Source of the DNA: an uncultured Oscillospiraceae bacterium
GTDB lineage: Bacteria > Bacillota > Clostridia > Oscillospirales > Oscillospiraceae
NCBI GenBank assembly: GCA_934589525.1
Contig: CAKTOB010000002.1
Location: 62,001 to 126,000, forward strand
Length of the DNA stretch: 64,000 nucleotides
Direction: 5' to 3'
Made by a program: the position numbers and the translations under genes. Below are positions 48,771 through 58,317 of this stretch, piece after piece. Position 1 is the stretch's first letter. Each line of letters opens with the position of its first letter. The notes beneath the pieces are model-generated. The model was given only the letters and a program-made list of their open reading frames with translations, was not told where the DNA came from and did no database searches.

Positions 48771-49829
48771 TTAGACTTTGCAGACCTTTTGCCGTGACCC
48801 CGTCAAAAGGCCGTAGGTCTTCGGCAGGAACCGCCGGAGAAACACAGAAAGGCCGATGCAGAAGGCAAACATCACAAAGGGCATCCCCAGGTATTCCAGC
48901 AACTGGGCCAGGGTCGTAGGCGGCACCAGCTTGTTCACCAACTTAAAGAAAACGATCATGGTCATCTGGTGGAACAGATAAATATCCAGGGAGAAGGGCA
49001 TAAGCCAGCGAAGGAACCGCCCCGGCTCAAAATCCGTGGCGCAGACCAGCCAAAAGGCCACACCTGCAAGAACGCACAGCTTTTGCAGCAGCGGATTTTT
49101 TGTCAGTGCCGTTATCAGCACCAGTACCCAGTAGGCCATGGACAGCGGCCACTTTCTCTTGACGCTGTCCAAATGCAGGTCCAGTTGTACCACGCTGGCC
49201 CCCAGAGTGAAAAAGCAGATGGCCTCGGTGGTAAGGGTCAAATACCGGGTTTTGGGCAGCAGATACAGGATCAAAACGGCCATGGCCGTCAGTTTTGGGG
49301 CCTTTTTTGTCAGCCAGCCAACGATTGGTGCCATCAGGTTCATGATGAACAGGTCCCGCAAAAACCACAGATGGTACACCATGGGCCCCCCGGACCGGGT
49401 ACCAAAATAGCCGTCCAGCCACTCCCCCAGGCCCCAATCCAGGATCCGCTCCTTGGAAAAGAAAGCCGCCGTGGCAGGGATGGACTGGCAGAGGATGTAA
49501 AAAAGGATCCACAAGGTGTTGAGCAGCACATAGGGCACCGCCAGAGTGCGGCACTTCTTCTTCATATTGTCCTTCCAGGTAAAGGGCTTCCGGAACAGCA
49601 GCACCCCGGCGATCAGAAAAAATCCCGGTACCGCACAGCGGGGGATCACCTCCGAGCCCAGAAGCTTCAGCGTCTCCAGCCACCTTGGGGTCTCAAAGGC
49701 TACGCTGCCTCCGGCCATATTGACCCCCTCCTGGCAGGAATGGATAAACACCACCATAAAGGCAAACCAGAGCTTGGCCAGATCCAGCCGCCGGGAGGCT
49801 CTGGGGGATATGACATAGGAATCCTTCAT
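48771..49829 (-). CDS. Acyltransferase 3 family membrane protein
   Basis: A 352-aa protein with about ten membrane helices. Seen: 'SRRLDLAKLWFAFMVVFIHSC' with the catalytic-type His in the first helix; 'PRCAVPGFFLIAGVLLFRK' (the conserved PxFFxxSG-like block); and 'HLWFLRDLFIMNLMAPIVGWL' in the middle. Such proteins O-acetylate or otherwise acylate exported sugars and peptidoglycan. It has its own promoter and terminator, so it is monocistronic. Confidence 0.88.
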   Translation of the reverse strand: MKDSYVISPRASRRLDLAKLWFAFMVVFIHSCQEGVNMAGGSVAFETPRWLETLKLLGSEVIPRCAVPGFFLIAGVLLFRKPFTWKDNMKKKCRTLAVPYVLLNTLWILFYILCQSIPATAAFFSKERILDWGLGEWLDGYFGTRSGGPMVYHLWFLRDLFIMNLMAPIVGWLTKKAPKLTAMAVLILYLLPKTRYLTLTTEAICFFTLGASVVQLDLHLDSVKRKWPLSMAYWVLVLITALTKNPLLQKLCVLAGVAFWLVCATDFEPGRFLRWLMPFSLDIYLFHQMTMIVFFKLVNKLVPPTTLAQLLEYLGMPFVMFAFCIGLSVFLRRFLPKTYGLLTGSRQKVCKV

Positions 49830-49878
49830 GCGCGCTCCTTTTCCCTTCCCACCGGGAAGAACCGTTAATATATACCTT

Positions 49879-49907
49879 ATTTTATCGCAAAAGGAAAAAC
49901 TTTACAA
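49879..49907 (-). promoter_or_regulatory. Promoter of the acyltransferase gene
   Basis: TTGTAA (49907-49902), 17 bp, TAAAAT (49884-49879), about 50 bp before the start codon. Between it and the next terminator (49908-50047) nothing else is seen. Confidence 0.65.
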
Positions 49908-50047
49908 GCCTTTCTTTTGCGGCACTCCCGCCGGTTTCAGATTTCTGTCCTGCTGTCCCTGTGCACTGCAACGCGCTCCTGCCTGGTGTTCCACCGCTAC
50001 CGCAAGTCTCACCCACCCCTGTCTTCGGACTGCGCAGAATAAAACGC

Positions 50048-50090
50048 GCCGGGCTGCCGCAATTTTCTTGTTGCGACAGCCCGGCTTTTT
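50048..50090 (-). terminator. Terminator of the ECF sigma operon
   Basis: GCCGGGCTGTCGCAA and TTGCGGCAGCCCGGC around an 8-base loop, then GCGTTTTATT in minus direction. The plus strand also ends in TTTTT, so it could work both ways. Confidence 0.85.
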
Positions 50091-50098
50091 CTATTTTA

Positions 50099-51094
50099 CT
50101 AATACTGCGGAGCCAACAACTGTGTCCCATCCCGCAGCTCTACATAGGAGACCTCTTTCAAATCAACGGGGCTGACCAGCCCCAGGCTCCCATGGCCCTG
50201 GGGGTCAAAGGAGGTGGGCCGTAGGGCCACCGTGGAGCCGTCCTTCAATACCACCTGGGAGAGGGCCAACACCCCCATGGTCCGCATGTCCGATGAGTCC
50301 ACCGGCTGGAAGGCTGCCTCTGCCCCCATGGTTCCCAGTTTGAAGGAGGTCAGGGTCAGGCTGGCCCCATTGGCACTGACGGTCACAGGCTGGGAAATCA
50401 GCTCCAGCTGTCCGTCGTTCAGGTGGTCAAAAACGATTTCAAAGTCCCAGGGGCCCTCCGCAAGGATGGTTCCTCCCCCTCCATCCCATTGGGTCAGGTC
50501 TGTCAGATGAAGGATATAGGGAACTCCTGCCTCAAAGGACACGGCATCCGGGCTCGTTTTCTGATTCATGCGAATAAGAACCGAAACTTCCTTTCCCACC
50601 GGGTCATCGAAAACCCAGGTGCTGGTGCCAAAGGGGCTTGCGTCCGTGGGAGAGGCGCCTTTGGGGAAGAAGGCGCTCTCCAGCCGGTCTTCTCCCGGCA
50701 CCTTTCTGGGTTGTAAAGCTACGGATTTCCCGGAGAAGGGCTTTTCCCCGGTGATGCGGAGTTTGATATAGGCGGTTTTCGGCTCCGCAATGGCGGATTC
50801 CAGGGTCACCGTATAGCCGTTGACGGTTACACTTCCCCCGATTTCTTTGGTGCTGTTGGCGATCAGCTCCATCTGTCCCTGGGTCAGGGGCTGATTCTGC
50901 TCCCGGGCGAAATAGGCCTGGAACCAAGCCGTTCCGGACAGCACCGCATACCCGCAGCCTGCCAACAGCAGCAGCACAGCCACCACCGCTGCGATCAGCA
51001 CCGGCCGATACGCTCCCCGGCCCCGGCCATCGGCTTCGTGGTAAAAGCCTTCGTCAATGGTGCCCAGCTCTACAAGCAATTCCATTCCTGTCAT
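50099..51094 (-). CDS. Membrane anti-sigma-type protein (DUF4179-like)
   Basis: 331 aa. Seen: a short N-terminal cytoplasmic part (residues 1-30), one membrane helix ('PVLIAAVVAVLLLLAGCGYAVL'), 'WFQAYFAREQNQPLTQGQMELI' and a large extracytoplasmic beta-rich domain with 'GGSVTVNGYTVTLESAIAEPKTAYIKLRITG'. This layout is that of DUF4179 proteins encoded with ECF sigma factors, which are thought to hold the sigma factor at the membrane. The ATG overlaps the sigma stop by 4 bp. The longer frame upstream is inside the sigma gene and is rejected. Confidence 0.85.
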   Translation of the reverse strand: MTGMELLVELGTIDEGFYHEADGRGRGAYRPVLIAAVVAVLLLLAGCGYAVLSGTAWFQAYFAREQNQPLTQGQMELIANSTKEIGGSVTVNGYTVTLESAIAEPKTAYIKLRITGEKPFSGKSVALQPRKVPGEDRLESAFFPKGASPTDASPFGTSTWVFDDPVGKEVSVLIRMNQKTSPDAVSFEAGVPYILHLTDLTQWDGGGGTILAEGPWDFEIVFDHLNDGQLELISQPVTVSANGASLTLTSFKLGTMGAEAAFQPVDSSDMRTMGVLALSQVVLKDGSTVALRPTSFDPQGHGSLGLVSPVDLKEVSYVELRDGTQLLAPQY

Positions 51095-51645
51095 AGCGCC
51101 ATCCCCTCCTGTTCCAAAAAGGTGTAAAGCCGGTTGCGGGTTCTCAGCAGCTGCATTTTCACCTTGCTCTCCCCCAGACCGTACCGCTGGGAGATTTCGC
51201 TGATGGAATCTCCATACAAATACCGACGCAAAAACAAAATGCGGCTTTGCTTTGGGAGCTCCCGGAGAAAGGCCTCCAACAGGGCTCTGATTTGTCGGCT
51301 TTCCATTTGAAGCTCCTGCCGGGTATCCGGAATGCACTGTTCCAATTCCGCCGTCAGGGCCACCAGCTGCCCGTTACGCTTTTCCGCCTGCCTCCAATCC
51401 AGCCGGTCAAAGGCCAGATTCCGGCAAATCCGCTGCAAAAACGCCAGAAAATACCTGGGTCTCTCCGGCGGAATGGTCTGCCAGGCCCGCAAATATGTAT
51501 CGCTTACATTTTCCTCCGCATCCTGACGGTTTCGCAGAATGCGCTCCGACAAAGGGAGCAGTTTTCCCCCATAGGCGAGTCTGGTCTCCTCAATGGCCTG
51601 TTCCTCTCTGCGCCAGTACAGTTCCATAATTTTGCTGTCCTCCAC
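51091..51645 (-). CDS. ECF-type RNA polymerase sigma factor (GTG start)
   Basis: A 184-aa group 4 sigma factor. Seen: region 2 ('AYGGKLLPLSERILRNRQDAEENVSDTYLRAWQTIPPERPRYFLAFLQRICRNLAFDRL') with the '-10' helix, and region 4 ('LRELPKQSRILFLRRYLYGDSISEISQRYGLGESKVKMQLLRTRNRLYTFL'). GTG 51645 has AGGAGGG 8 bases upstream; an ATG six codons later is the alternative. It is co-transcribed with its probable membrane anti-sigma factor and likely drives its own promoter. Confidence 0.92.
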   Translation of the reverse strand: MEDSKIMELYWRREEQAIEETRLAYGGKLLPLSERILRNRQDAEENVSDTYLRAWQTIPPERPRYFLAFLQRICRNLAFDRLDWRQAEKRNGQLVALTAELEQCIPDTRQELQMESRQIRALLEAFLRELPKQSRILFLRRYLYGDSISEISQRYGLGESKVKMQLLRTRNRLYTFLEQEGMAL

Positions 51646-51682
51646 TATTTTTCCCTCCTGTCAATTCTGGGTTTCACTTCTA

Positions 51683-51711
51683 TAGACGGAATCCACGACC
51701 ATTCGGTCACA
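51683..51711 (-). promoter_or_regulatory. Candidate autoregulated ECF promoter
   Basis: TGTGACC (51711-51705) and CGTCTA (51688-51683), 16 bp apart, resemble the -35/-10 pair of ECF promoters. About 38 bp upstream of the sigma start. Confidence 0.5.
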
Positions 51712-51784
51712 GTTTTTTTCAAAGACACAAATTATTTTTCACAATACCACGAAGCGACGGAAAAAGCAAATCGGCTGCACAACA

Positions 51785-52172
<388 letters not shown>

Positions 52173-52200
52173 ATATGAAGCGTTCGATTGATTAAAAAAG

Positions 52201-52276
<76 letters not shown>

Positions 52277-52429
52277 GTCTCCGCCGAATGCTTGGGTATT
52301 ATATAACGAAAACCCGGATTTGTCAAGGGAAATTTCAAAATTTGTCAGAATTTTTCTGAAATGGTTTTTTACCCTGGATTTTGAGCCTTGGCGGGAATAA
52401 ATGAAGCGGCGGACACAGAAGTAGAACGT

Positions 52430-53360
52430 TCTCAAAACGTCCGTACTTCCACCCCGCCCAGGTCATATGCGGGAACACCTCAGCGAAACCGTAGGGAACG
52501 GCCTATGTGCCGTTCCGGAAACGTCCCGATTATAACCCGTGCGAATAAACGGAACTACGCAATGTAGCGGCGATGATTCATCGCCATAAAACGTTGCAAA
52601 TACAACCCATGTGGTCAAAACGGATCCACCTACCGATTATGTCATTCCGAGCGAGTGAAACAGAGCCGAGGAATCCACTCAAGTGGCAAGCTTTTCCTTG
52701 TGTTGGTTCTTTATCCAACGTGGTGGATTCCTCCGCTCCGCTTGCGCTACGGTCGGAATGACATAACGAGGAACGTATCCAATATTTTCAGGAACAGTTC
52801 CGTCCTTTCAGGTACGGAACGGCACATAGGCCGTTCCCTACGGTTTCGCTGAAGGGTGGAGTCTTTTTCATCATAGGGAGTTGTATTCCCAACGGGCGGG
52901 CATGATCGCCGTCCCTACATACATGTCAGGGGGTAGTTCCGTTCAACTACACAGGTGGTATTCGTTACGTTGTATGGCGATGGATCATCGCCGCTACATT
53001 GCGTAGTTCCTTTCAACCGCACAAGTTATATTCGGAACGTGGCGGGCGGCTAGTAGCCGATAATTGAATGTGTGATTGCTCCCGGCAATCATTGGTTTTT
53101 AATTCTCTGCGCGGAGCACCACCCCTACTGGCGTAATACCATTTATTCGCACGGAGTTGTATTTGCAGCGTCCCCGGAACGGCACATAGGCCGTTCCCTA
53201 CGGTTTCGCTGGGAGGTCTGCTTTTTCTATCGACGTATTCAAAGAACGTCCGGTTTTTGTTCCCAGGGGGGCACTTGACAGCATTGGGTGCAAAAATAAC
53301 TGTCAACTGTAAACTGTCAACTGCAAACTCCCCTCCAAATTGTCAATTGTCAATTTAAGA
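52430..53360. repeat. Mosaic intergenic repeat cluster 5
   Basis: There is no gene in about 930 bp. It holds a 'cgaaaccgtagggaacggcc' unit at 52483-52518, inverted at 52800-52852, and again at 53170-53208. It also holds the GTAGCGGCGATGATTCATCGCC hairpin (52563-52587) and its inverse (52976-53000), and the 'gtcattccgag ... cggtcggaatgac' inverted unit (52640-52763). The 'gtgattgctcccggcaatcattgg' nested unit lies at 53065-53130. 7-bp TGTCAAT/C repeats occur at 53300-53357, next to the rplQ terminator. Confidence 0.8.
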
Positions 53361-53397
53361 CGAAAAATGCCTGCCACAAACGTGACAGGCATGATTT
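53361..53397 (-). terminator. Terminator of the spc-alpha ribosomal operon
   Basis: ATGCCTGTCACG and its complement TGGCAGGCAT flank a short loop, then TTTTTCG in minus direction, 9 bp after the rplQ stop. Confidence 0.9.
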
Positions 53398-53405
53398 TTC
53401 GTGCA

Positions 53406-53747
53406 TTACACCAGCTCGATGACAGCCATCTCGGCTGCGTCGCCACGGCGGGGGCCGGTGCGGGTCACTCTGGTGTAGCCACCGTTGCGCTCAGCGTACT
53501 TGGGAGCGATCTCCTTGAACAGCTTGTGGGCAACATCTTCCTTGGTGATGAAAGACAGCGCCTTGCGGTAAGCGGCCAGGTCGCCCTTCTTACCCAGGGT
53601 GATCATCTTCTCAACCACGGGCTGCACTTCCTTCGCACGGTAGAAAGTGGTTTCCATTTTGCCGTTCTCCAGCAGATCGGTTACCTGCTGACGCAGCAGG
53701 GCCTTTCTCTGTGCGCTGGTCTTGCCCAGCTTACGAGTGCCAAACAT
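53406..53747 (-). CDS. rplQ: Ribosomal protein L17
   Basis: 113 aa, normal bacterial length. Seen: '[22 protein letters not shown]', '[34 protein letters not shown]' and the basic C terminus '[26 protein letters not shown]'. A large-subunit protein near the exit tunnel. Last gene of the operon, 24 bp after rpoA, followed by a terminator. Confidence 0.98.
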   Translation of the reverse strand: MFGTRKLGKTSAQRKALLRQQVTDLLENGKMETTFYRAKEVQPVVEKMITLGKKGDLAAYRKALSFITKEDVAHKLFKEIAPKYAERNGGYTRVTRTGPRRGDAAEMAVIELV

Positions 53748-53771
53748 GTGCGTTTCCTCCTCTTTAAGCGA

Positions 53772-54731
53772 TTAGTTGTTGCTGCCAGATTCTTCGCTGG
53801 CCAGGGACAGACCCATCATTTCCAGCTTCTTCTGTACTTCGTCCAGGGACTTCTTGCCCATGTTCCGGACCCGCATCATATCCTCACCGGTCTTGTCGAT
53901 CAGGTCGGCAACGGTGTTGATGTTGGCCCGCTTCAGGCAGTTGAAGCTACGGACAGACAGATCCAGCTCGTCGATGGTCATGGAGAGCTTTGCATCCGGA
54001 TGGTCAGCCACCTTCTCAACAACCGTAGAACTGCTGGTGACAGCATCGGACAGGTTGGTGAATACGGTCAGATGATCGCTCAGGATCTTTGCACCCAAAG
54101 ACACGGCGTCCTTGGCGGAAATCGTAGAATCTGTCCAGACCTCAAGGGTCAGTTTATCGAAATCGGTTCTGTCACCGACACGAGTGGGCTCCACGGCATA
54201 ATTCACCTTGGTAACAGGGGAATAGATGGAGTCGATGGGAATCACACCAATCACGGTCTGCGGCGTCTTGTTCCGGTCAGAGGAAACATAGCCGCGGCCC
54301 TGAGAAAGGGTGATCTCCATGTTGAAAGTGGCATCCTCACCCAAGGTGCAGATGTGCAGCTCGGGGTTCAGGATCTCAACGTCCGCGTCAGCCTTAATAT
54401 CGCCGGCGGTAACCTCGCAGGGGCCCACAGCGTCGATATGCACGGTTTTGACACCGGGAGTATGAAGCTTGGGAATGAGCCGCTTCACGTTCAGCACGAT
54501 CTCCGTCACGTCCTCGGTCACACCGGGGATGGTGGAGAACTCATGCTGGACCCCCTGGATCTTCACAGAGGTGGCAGCGTAACCGGGCAGGCTGGACAGA
54601 AGGATCCGTCTCAGAGAGTTGCCCAGAGTCATTCCGTAGCCGCGCTCCAGAGGCTCCACAACATACTTGCCGTAGGAAGGGTCCTCTGCGGAATCAAAAC
54701 AGCTGATACGGGGCTTTTCAATTTCTACCAT
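53772..54731 (-). CDS. rpoA: RNA polymerase alpha subunit
   Basis: 319 aa. Seen: N-terminal assembly domain ('[22 protein letters not shown]', '[21 protein letters not shown]') and C-terminal DNA/activator-binding domain ('[23 protein letters not shown]...[29 protein letters not shown]'). Complete length. Placed between rpsD and rplQ as in all Firmicutes alpha operons. Confidence 0.98.
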   Translation of the reverse strand: MVEIEKPRISCFDSAEDPSYGKYVVEPLERGYGMTLGNSLRRILLSSLPGYAATSVKIQGVQHEFSTIPGVTEDVTEIVLNVKRLIPKLHTPGVKTVHIDAVGPCEVTAGDIKADADVEILNPELHICTLGEDATFNMEITLSQGRGYVSSDRNKTPQTVIGVIPIDSIYSPVTKVNYAVEPTRVGDRTDFDKLTLEVWTDSTISAKDAVSLGAKILSDHLTVFTNLSDAVTSSSTVVEKVADHPDAKLSMTIDELDLSVRSFNCLKRANINTVADLIDKTGEDMMRVRNMGKKSLDEVQKKLEMMGLSLASEESGSNN

Positions 54732-54806
54732 GAATCAAAACCCTCCTTAGATAGGTGGGGAGTTTCCTCCCCACGGAATACTTGCATACGAACAGGGGGC
54801 AGATTA

Positions 54807-55403
54807 TTACTTGGAGTACAACTCGACGATGAGGTGCACAGCGATATCGAAGTCGATATCGTCCTTGGTGGGCATAGCAATAACCTTACCCTGGAGGGTG
54901 TTCTTATCACGGTCCAGCCACTTGGGAGCAGCAACAAAAGCATCGTCTTCCTTCAGCTTCTTGAAGAAGGCGTTGGAAGCGCTCTTTTCGCAGACAGCAA
55001 TGACATCGCCGGGCTTTACCATGTAGCTGGGGATGTCCACACGACCGCCGTTGACGGTGAAGTGGCCATGGTTCACCAACTGACGGGCCTGACGACGGGT
55101 GTTGGCGAAGCCCAGACGGTAAACAACGTTGTCCAGCCGACGCTCGACCAGGGTCAGCAGGTTTTCACCGGTGTTGCCCTCGGCACGAGCGGCCTTGTCA
55201 TAGTAGTTCCGGAACTGCTTTTCCTGGATACCATACACAAATTTGACCTTCTGCTTCTCGGTCAGCTGAGTGGCGTACTCAGACTTCTTCGCTCTTCTCT
55301 GGCCGCCGGGGTTCTTGTTGGAAGTCTTGGAATAACCCATCGCGGCAGGAGAAACGCCCAGCGTTCTGCAACGCTTCAGCACGGGCTGCATATTCTTAGC
55401 CAT
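54807..55403 (-). CDS. rpsD: Ribosomal protein S4
   Basis: 198 aa. Seen: an S4 RNA-binding domain ('[45 protein letters not shown]') and an N-terminal part with a single Cys ('VLKRCRTLG'), so it is the zinc-free form. A primary 16S rRNA binder; in other bacteria S4 represses the alpha operon. 26 bp after rpsK. Confidence 0.98.
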   Translation of the reverse strand: MAKNMQPVLKRCRTLGVSPAAMGYSKTSNKNPGGQRRAKKSEYATQLTEKQKVKFVYGIQEKQFRNYYDKAARAEGNTGENLLTLVERRLDNVVYRLGFANTRRQARQLVNHGHFTVNGGRVDIPSYMVKPGDVIAVCEKSASNAFFKKLKEDDAFVAAPKWLDRDKNTLQGKVIAMPTKDDIDFDIAVHLIVELYSK

Positions 55404-55429
55404 TTCGCAAAATTCCTCCTATACCTAAA

Positions 55430-55828
55430 TCAGACTCTACGTCTCTTGGGGGGACGGCAGCCATTGTGGGGAATGGGGGTGACGTCCTTGATCATGACAA
55501 CTTCCAGGCCGGCAGTCTGCAGGGCGCGGATCGCAGCCTCACGTCCCTGGCCGGGGCCCTTTACATAAACCTCAACGGTCTTCAGGCCATACTCCATAGC
55601 AGCCTTGGCAGCGGTCTCAGCCGCAGTCTGGGCAGCGTAGGGAGTGGACTTCCGGGAGCCACGGAAGCCCAGTCCGCCGGAAGAAGCCCAGGACAGGGCA
55701 TTGCCTTCCAGGTCGGTAATGGTGACCATGGTGTTATTGAAAGAGGAACGGATATGTGCCGCACCCTTCTCTACAACTTTGCGCTCGCGACGGCGCTTTA
55801 CAACCTTCTTAGTAGCTTTGGTAGCCAT
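55430..55828 (-). CDS. rpsK: Ribosomal protein S11
   Basis: 132 aa. Seen: '[50 protein letters not shown]', '[24 protein letters not shown]' and the invariant end '[18 protein letters not shown]'. Part of the 30S platform. Between rpsM and rpsD. Confidence 0.98.
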   Translation of the reverse strand: MATKATKKVVKRRRERKVVEKGAAHIRSSFNNTMVTITDLEGNALSWASSGGLGFRGSRKSTPYAAQTAAETAAKAAMEYGLKTVEVYVKGPGQGREAAIRALQTAGLEVVMIKDVTPIPHNGCRPPKRRRV

Positions 55829-55842
55829 TTACATATCCCTCC

Positions 55843-56211
55843 TTACTTCTTCTTGTTTGCAATGGTCTTCTTGGGACCCTTGCGGGTACGGGCGTTGGTC
55901 TTGGTGCGCTGACCGTGGCAGGGAAGGCCACGACGATGACGCAGACCACGGTAGCAGCCGATTTCGCTGAGGCGCTTGATGTTCATAGCGGTCTCACGGC
56001 GCAGGTCGCCCTCGATGATATACTGATGCTCAATGGCTTCACGAAGCTGAGCTTCCTGATCCTCGGTCAGGTCCTTCACACGGATGTCGGGGTTAATACC
56101 GGTCTTTGCCAGCACCTCGGCAGCCCGGGCGGGTCCAATGCCGTAGATATAGGTCAGGGCAACTTCGATCCGCTTGTCGCGGGGAAGATCAATACCAGAA
56201 ATACGTGCCAT
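55843..56211 (-). CDS. rpsM: Ribosomal protein S13
   Basis: 122 aa. Seen: '[26 protein letters not shown]', the helix-two-turn-helix region, and a basic tail '[32 protein letters not shown]' that reaches the P-site. First gene of the alpha-type part, 19 bp after rpmJ. Confidence 0.98.
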   Translation of the reverse strand: MARISGIDLPRDKRIEVALTYIYGIGPARAAEVLAKTGINPDIRVKDLTEDQEAQLREAIEHQYIIEGDLRRETAMNIKRLSEIGCYRGLRHRRGLPCHGQRTKTNARTRKGPKKTIANKKK

Positions 56212-56230
56212 ATTCTTTCAGCACCTCCTA

Positions 56231-56344
56231 TTAGCCTTGTCTCTGCTTGTGCTTGGGGTTTTCGCAAATTACCATAACGCGACCCTTGCGCTTGATGATC
56301 TTACACTTTTCGCACATGGGTTTAACGGACGGTCTTACCTTCAT
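56231..56344 (-). CDS. rpmJ: Ribosomal protein L36 (zinc form)
   Basis: 37 aa. Seen: '[18 protein letters not shown]' and '[15 protein letters not shown]', with the Cys-Cys-Cys-His zinc ligands (CxxC, C, H). Normal length and position between infA and rpsM. Confidence 0.98.
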   Translation of the reverse strand: MKVRPSVKPMCEKCKIIKRKGRVMVICENPKHKQRQG

Positions 56345-56381
56345 ACTGTTTAACCTCCATATGAGAATGGGTTCTCTTAGT

Positions 56382-56600
56382 TTACTTGCTTCTCCAAGTG
56401 ATCCGGCCTTGGGTCAGATCATAAGGAGACATTTGAACGGTTACCTTGTCACCGGGCAAGATCTTAATGAAATTCATTCGGAGCCTGCCGGAAATGTGTG
56501 CCAGAATGGTGTGTCCATTGCCAATGTCCACTTTGAACATTGCGTTCGGCAGTGCATCGGTTACGATGCCCTCAAGTTCGATTACGTCGTCCTTAGCCAA
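56382..56600 (-). CDS. infA: Translation initiation factor IF-1
   Basis: 72 aa, one OB fold. Seen: '[68 protein letters not shown]'. It binds the A-site of the 30S subunit during initiation. 4 bp after the KOW-protein gene. Confidence 0.98.
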   Translation of the reverse strand: MAKDDVIELEGIVTDALPNAMFKVDIGNGHTILAHISGRLRMNFIKILPGDKVTVQMSPYDLTQGRITWRSK

Positions 56601-56604
56601 GTCA

Positions 56605-56907
56605 TTAACCTCCTAGGTCGTTTGCTTGCATGTCCCGGCTCAGGGAAGCCAGGTCTCTTCGTAATTCGCCGTTGAGCACTTTGTCGCCGGAGCGTAGCTT
56701 CTCAGCAACTCTGGTCTCAGATCGAAGTACCTTTTCTACGTGTTTGCGTTTTTTCCGCTTGGGCTTTTCCACAGGTCTGTTCTTCCCGTTGACCAGAGTC
56801 ACAAATTGGTCGTCGGTGTCAGCGACATAGAACAGTATGCCCTGATCTCTGCCCGCCGTGGAGAGTACCACATCCGCAACGGAAATCGTGGTTTTCTCTG
56901 GGTCCAT
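56605..56907 (-). CDS. KOW-domain RNA-binding protein (L14e-like)
   Basis: About 100 aa. Seen: a KOW-like N terminus ('[51 protein letters not shown]') with a basic patch, and a helical tail. It resembles the eukaryotic/archaeal L14e fold and is a regular but little-studied member of this operon in Clostridia, between map and infA. ATG 56907 (AAGGA, 8 bases) is preferred to a TTG two codons earlier. Probably a ribosome-associated factor (inference). Confidence 0.88.
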   Translation of the reverse strand: MDPEKTTISVADVVLSTAGRDQGILFYVADTDDQFVTLVNGKNRPVEKPKRKKRKHVEKVLRSETRVAEKLRSGDKVLNGELRRDLASLSRDMQANDLGG

Positions 56908-56909
56908 AG

Positions 56910-57665
56910 TCAAAGTCCTTCGGTGACGGTGAGTATTTCCGGCTCGCCGTCGGTGATGAGTACAGTATTTTCATAGTGGGCAGCCAGCTTGCCATCGGCG
57001 GTCACCGTGGTCCACTTGTCCTTCAGGACATTCACCTCATAGGTGCCTTGGCACACCATGGGCTCCACGGCAATGACCATTCCGGGAAGCAGTCTGGGCC
57101 CCCGGCCGGGATTTCCGAAATTGGGAACCTCCGGCTCCTCATGCAGCTGTCGTCCTACGCCGTGACCCACGAAAGAACGAACAACTGAAAAACCGTTAGA
57201 CTCCACGTACGTCTGTACGGCATGGGAGATATCCTGCACACGATTTCCCTTTTTGGCGAAAGCAATGCCCTCAAAGAAGGACTGCTTCGTCACATCGATC
57301 AATCGCTGTGCCTCGGTGCTGATGGCACCACAGGCAAAGGTTGCTGCGCAATCTCCATGAAATCCCTCGTAAAACGCCCCCACGTCAACGGAGACGATGT
57401 CTCCCTCTTTCAGGATGTATCCGCCGGGAATCCCGTGGATCACCACTTCGTTGACAGAGATGCAGGCGCTTGCGGGGAAGCCGTAAAGGTGCAGGAACGA
57501 AGGCTTCGCTCCCTGACTGACAATAAAGTCGTGAACGGCTCGGTCAATTGCCTTGGTCGATACGCCGGGTTTCACCAGCTGGCCTGCTAAGGCCCGGGCA
57601 CCGGCCGTGATCCGGCCGGCAGCCCGCATCGCCTGAATTTCACGTTCATTTTTGATCGTGATCAT
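56910..57665 (-). CDS. map: Methionine aminopeptidase, type I
   Basis: A 251-aa metalloprotease removing the initiator Met. Seen: 'ISVNEVVIHGIPG' (His), 'VSVDVGAFYEGFHGDCAATF' (two Asp), 'FVGHGVGRQLHEEPEVPN' (His) and 'VIAVEPMV' (Glu), i.e. all five metal ligands. No N-terminal zinc extension. Overlaps adk by 4 bp. Confidence 0.98.
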   Translation of the reverse strand: MITIKNEREIQAMRAAGRITAGARALAGQLVKPGVSTKAIDRAVHDFIVSQGAKPSFLHLYGFPASACISVNEVVIHGIPGGYILKEGDIVSVDVGAFYEGFHGDCAATFACGAISTEAQRLIDVTKQSFFEGIAFAKKGNRVQDISHAVQTYVESNGFSVVRSFVGHGVGRQLHEEPEVPNFGNPGRGPRLLPGMVIAVEPMVCQGTYEVNVLKDKWTTVTADGKLAAHYENTVLITDGEPEILTVTEGL

Positions 57666-58300
57666 GCCTTTGCCCCAATGGTCTTCAAGATTTCCTCATT
57701 GGCACCCTCAATGGACTGGTTGCCGTTGACGATGTGCAGCCGACCCAGCTTTGCATAGTAGTCCTTCAGCACTTCCGTGGAAGCGTGATAGACCTCCAGC
57801 CGCTTGAGCACGGTTTCGGGAGCGTCGTCCTTGCGGATGATGAGCTCGCCGCCGCAGCTGTCGCAGACACCCTCCTGCTTGGGGGGCTTGGCGACCACAT
57901 GATAGCTGGCACCGCACTTGGAGCAGACCCGACGGCCGCCCATGCGCTGCGCAATATCATTGTCGTCCACCTCGATGGAAATCACATGGTCAATACGAAC
58001 GCCCTTGGCCTCCAGAGCCTCTGCCTGGGCCAGCGTGCGGGGCACGCCGTCCAGGATGAAGCCGTTGGCACAATCCGGCTGGGCCACACGCTCCGCGACG
58101 ATGCCGAGAATCAGCTCGTCGGGAACCAGGCCGCCTTCGTCCATGTATTTCTTTGCTTCCTTACCCAGGTCAGAGCCATTGGCAATGGCCTCACGAAGCA
58201 TGTTCCCGGTAGAAATGGCGGGGATGGAGAGCTTTTTTACAAGCAGCTCCGCTTGGGTCCCCTTTCCGGCGCCGGGCGCGCCCAGTAGAATGAGATTCAT
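57662..58300 (-). CDS. adk: Adenylate kinase (zinc-lid form)
   Basis: 212 aa; AMP + ATP to 2 ADP. Seen: P-loop 'GAPGAGKGTQAE', AMP-binding 'ISTGNMLREAI', and a LID with 'CSKCGASYHVV...CDSCGGEL', four Cys that bind structural zinc as in Gram-positive enzymes. Between secY and map, the Firmicutes order. Confidence 0.98.
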   Translation of the reverse strand: MNLILLGAPGAGKGTQAELLVKKLSIPAISTGNMLREAIANGSDLGKEAKKYMDEGGLVPDELILGIVAERVAQPDCANGFILDGVPRTLAQAEALEAKGVRIDHVISIEVDDNDIAQRMGGRRVCSKCGASYHVVAKPPKQEGVCDSCGGELIIRKDDAPETVLKRLEVYHASTEVLKDYYAKLGRLHIVNGNQSIEGANEEILKTIGAKA

Positions 58301-58317
58301 CCTGCCATACCTCCTTC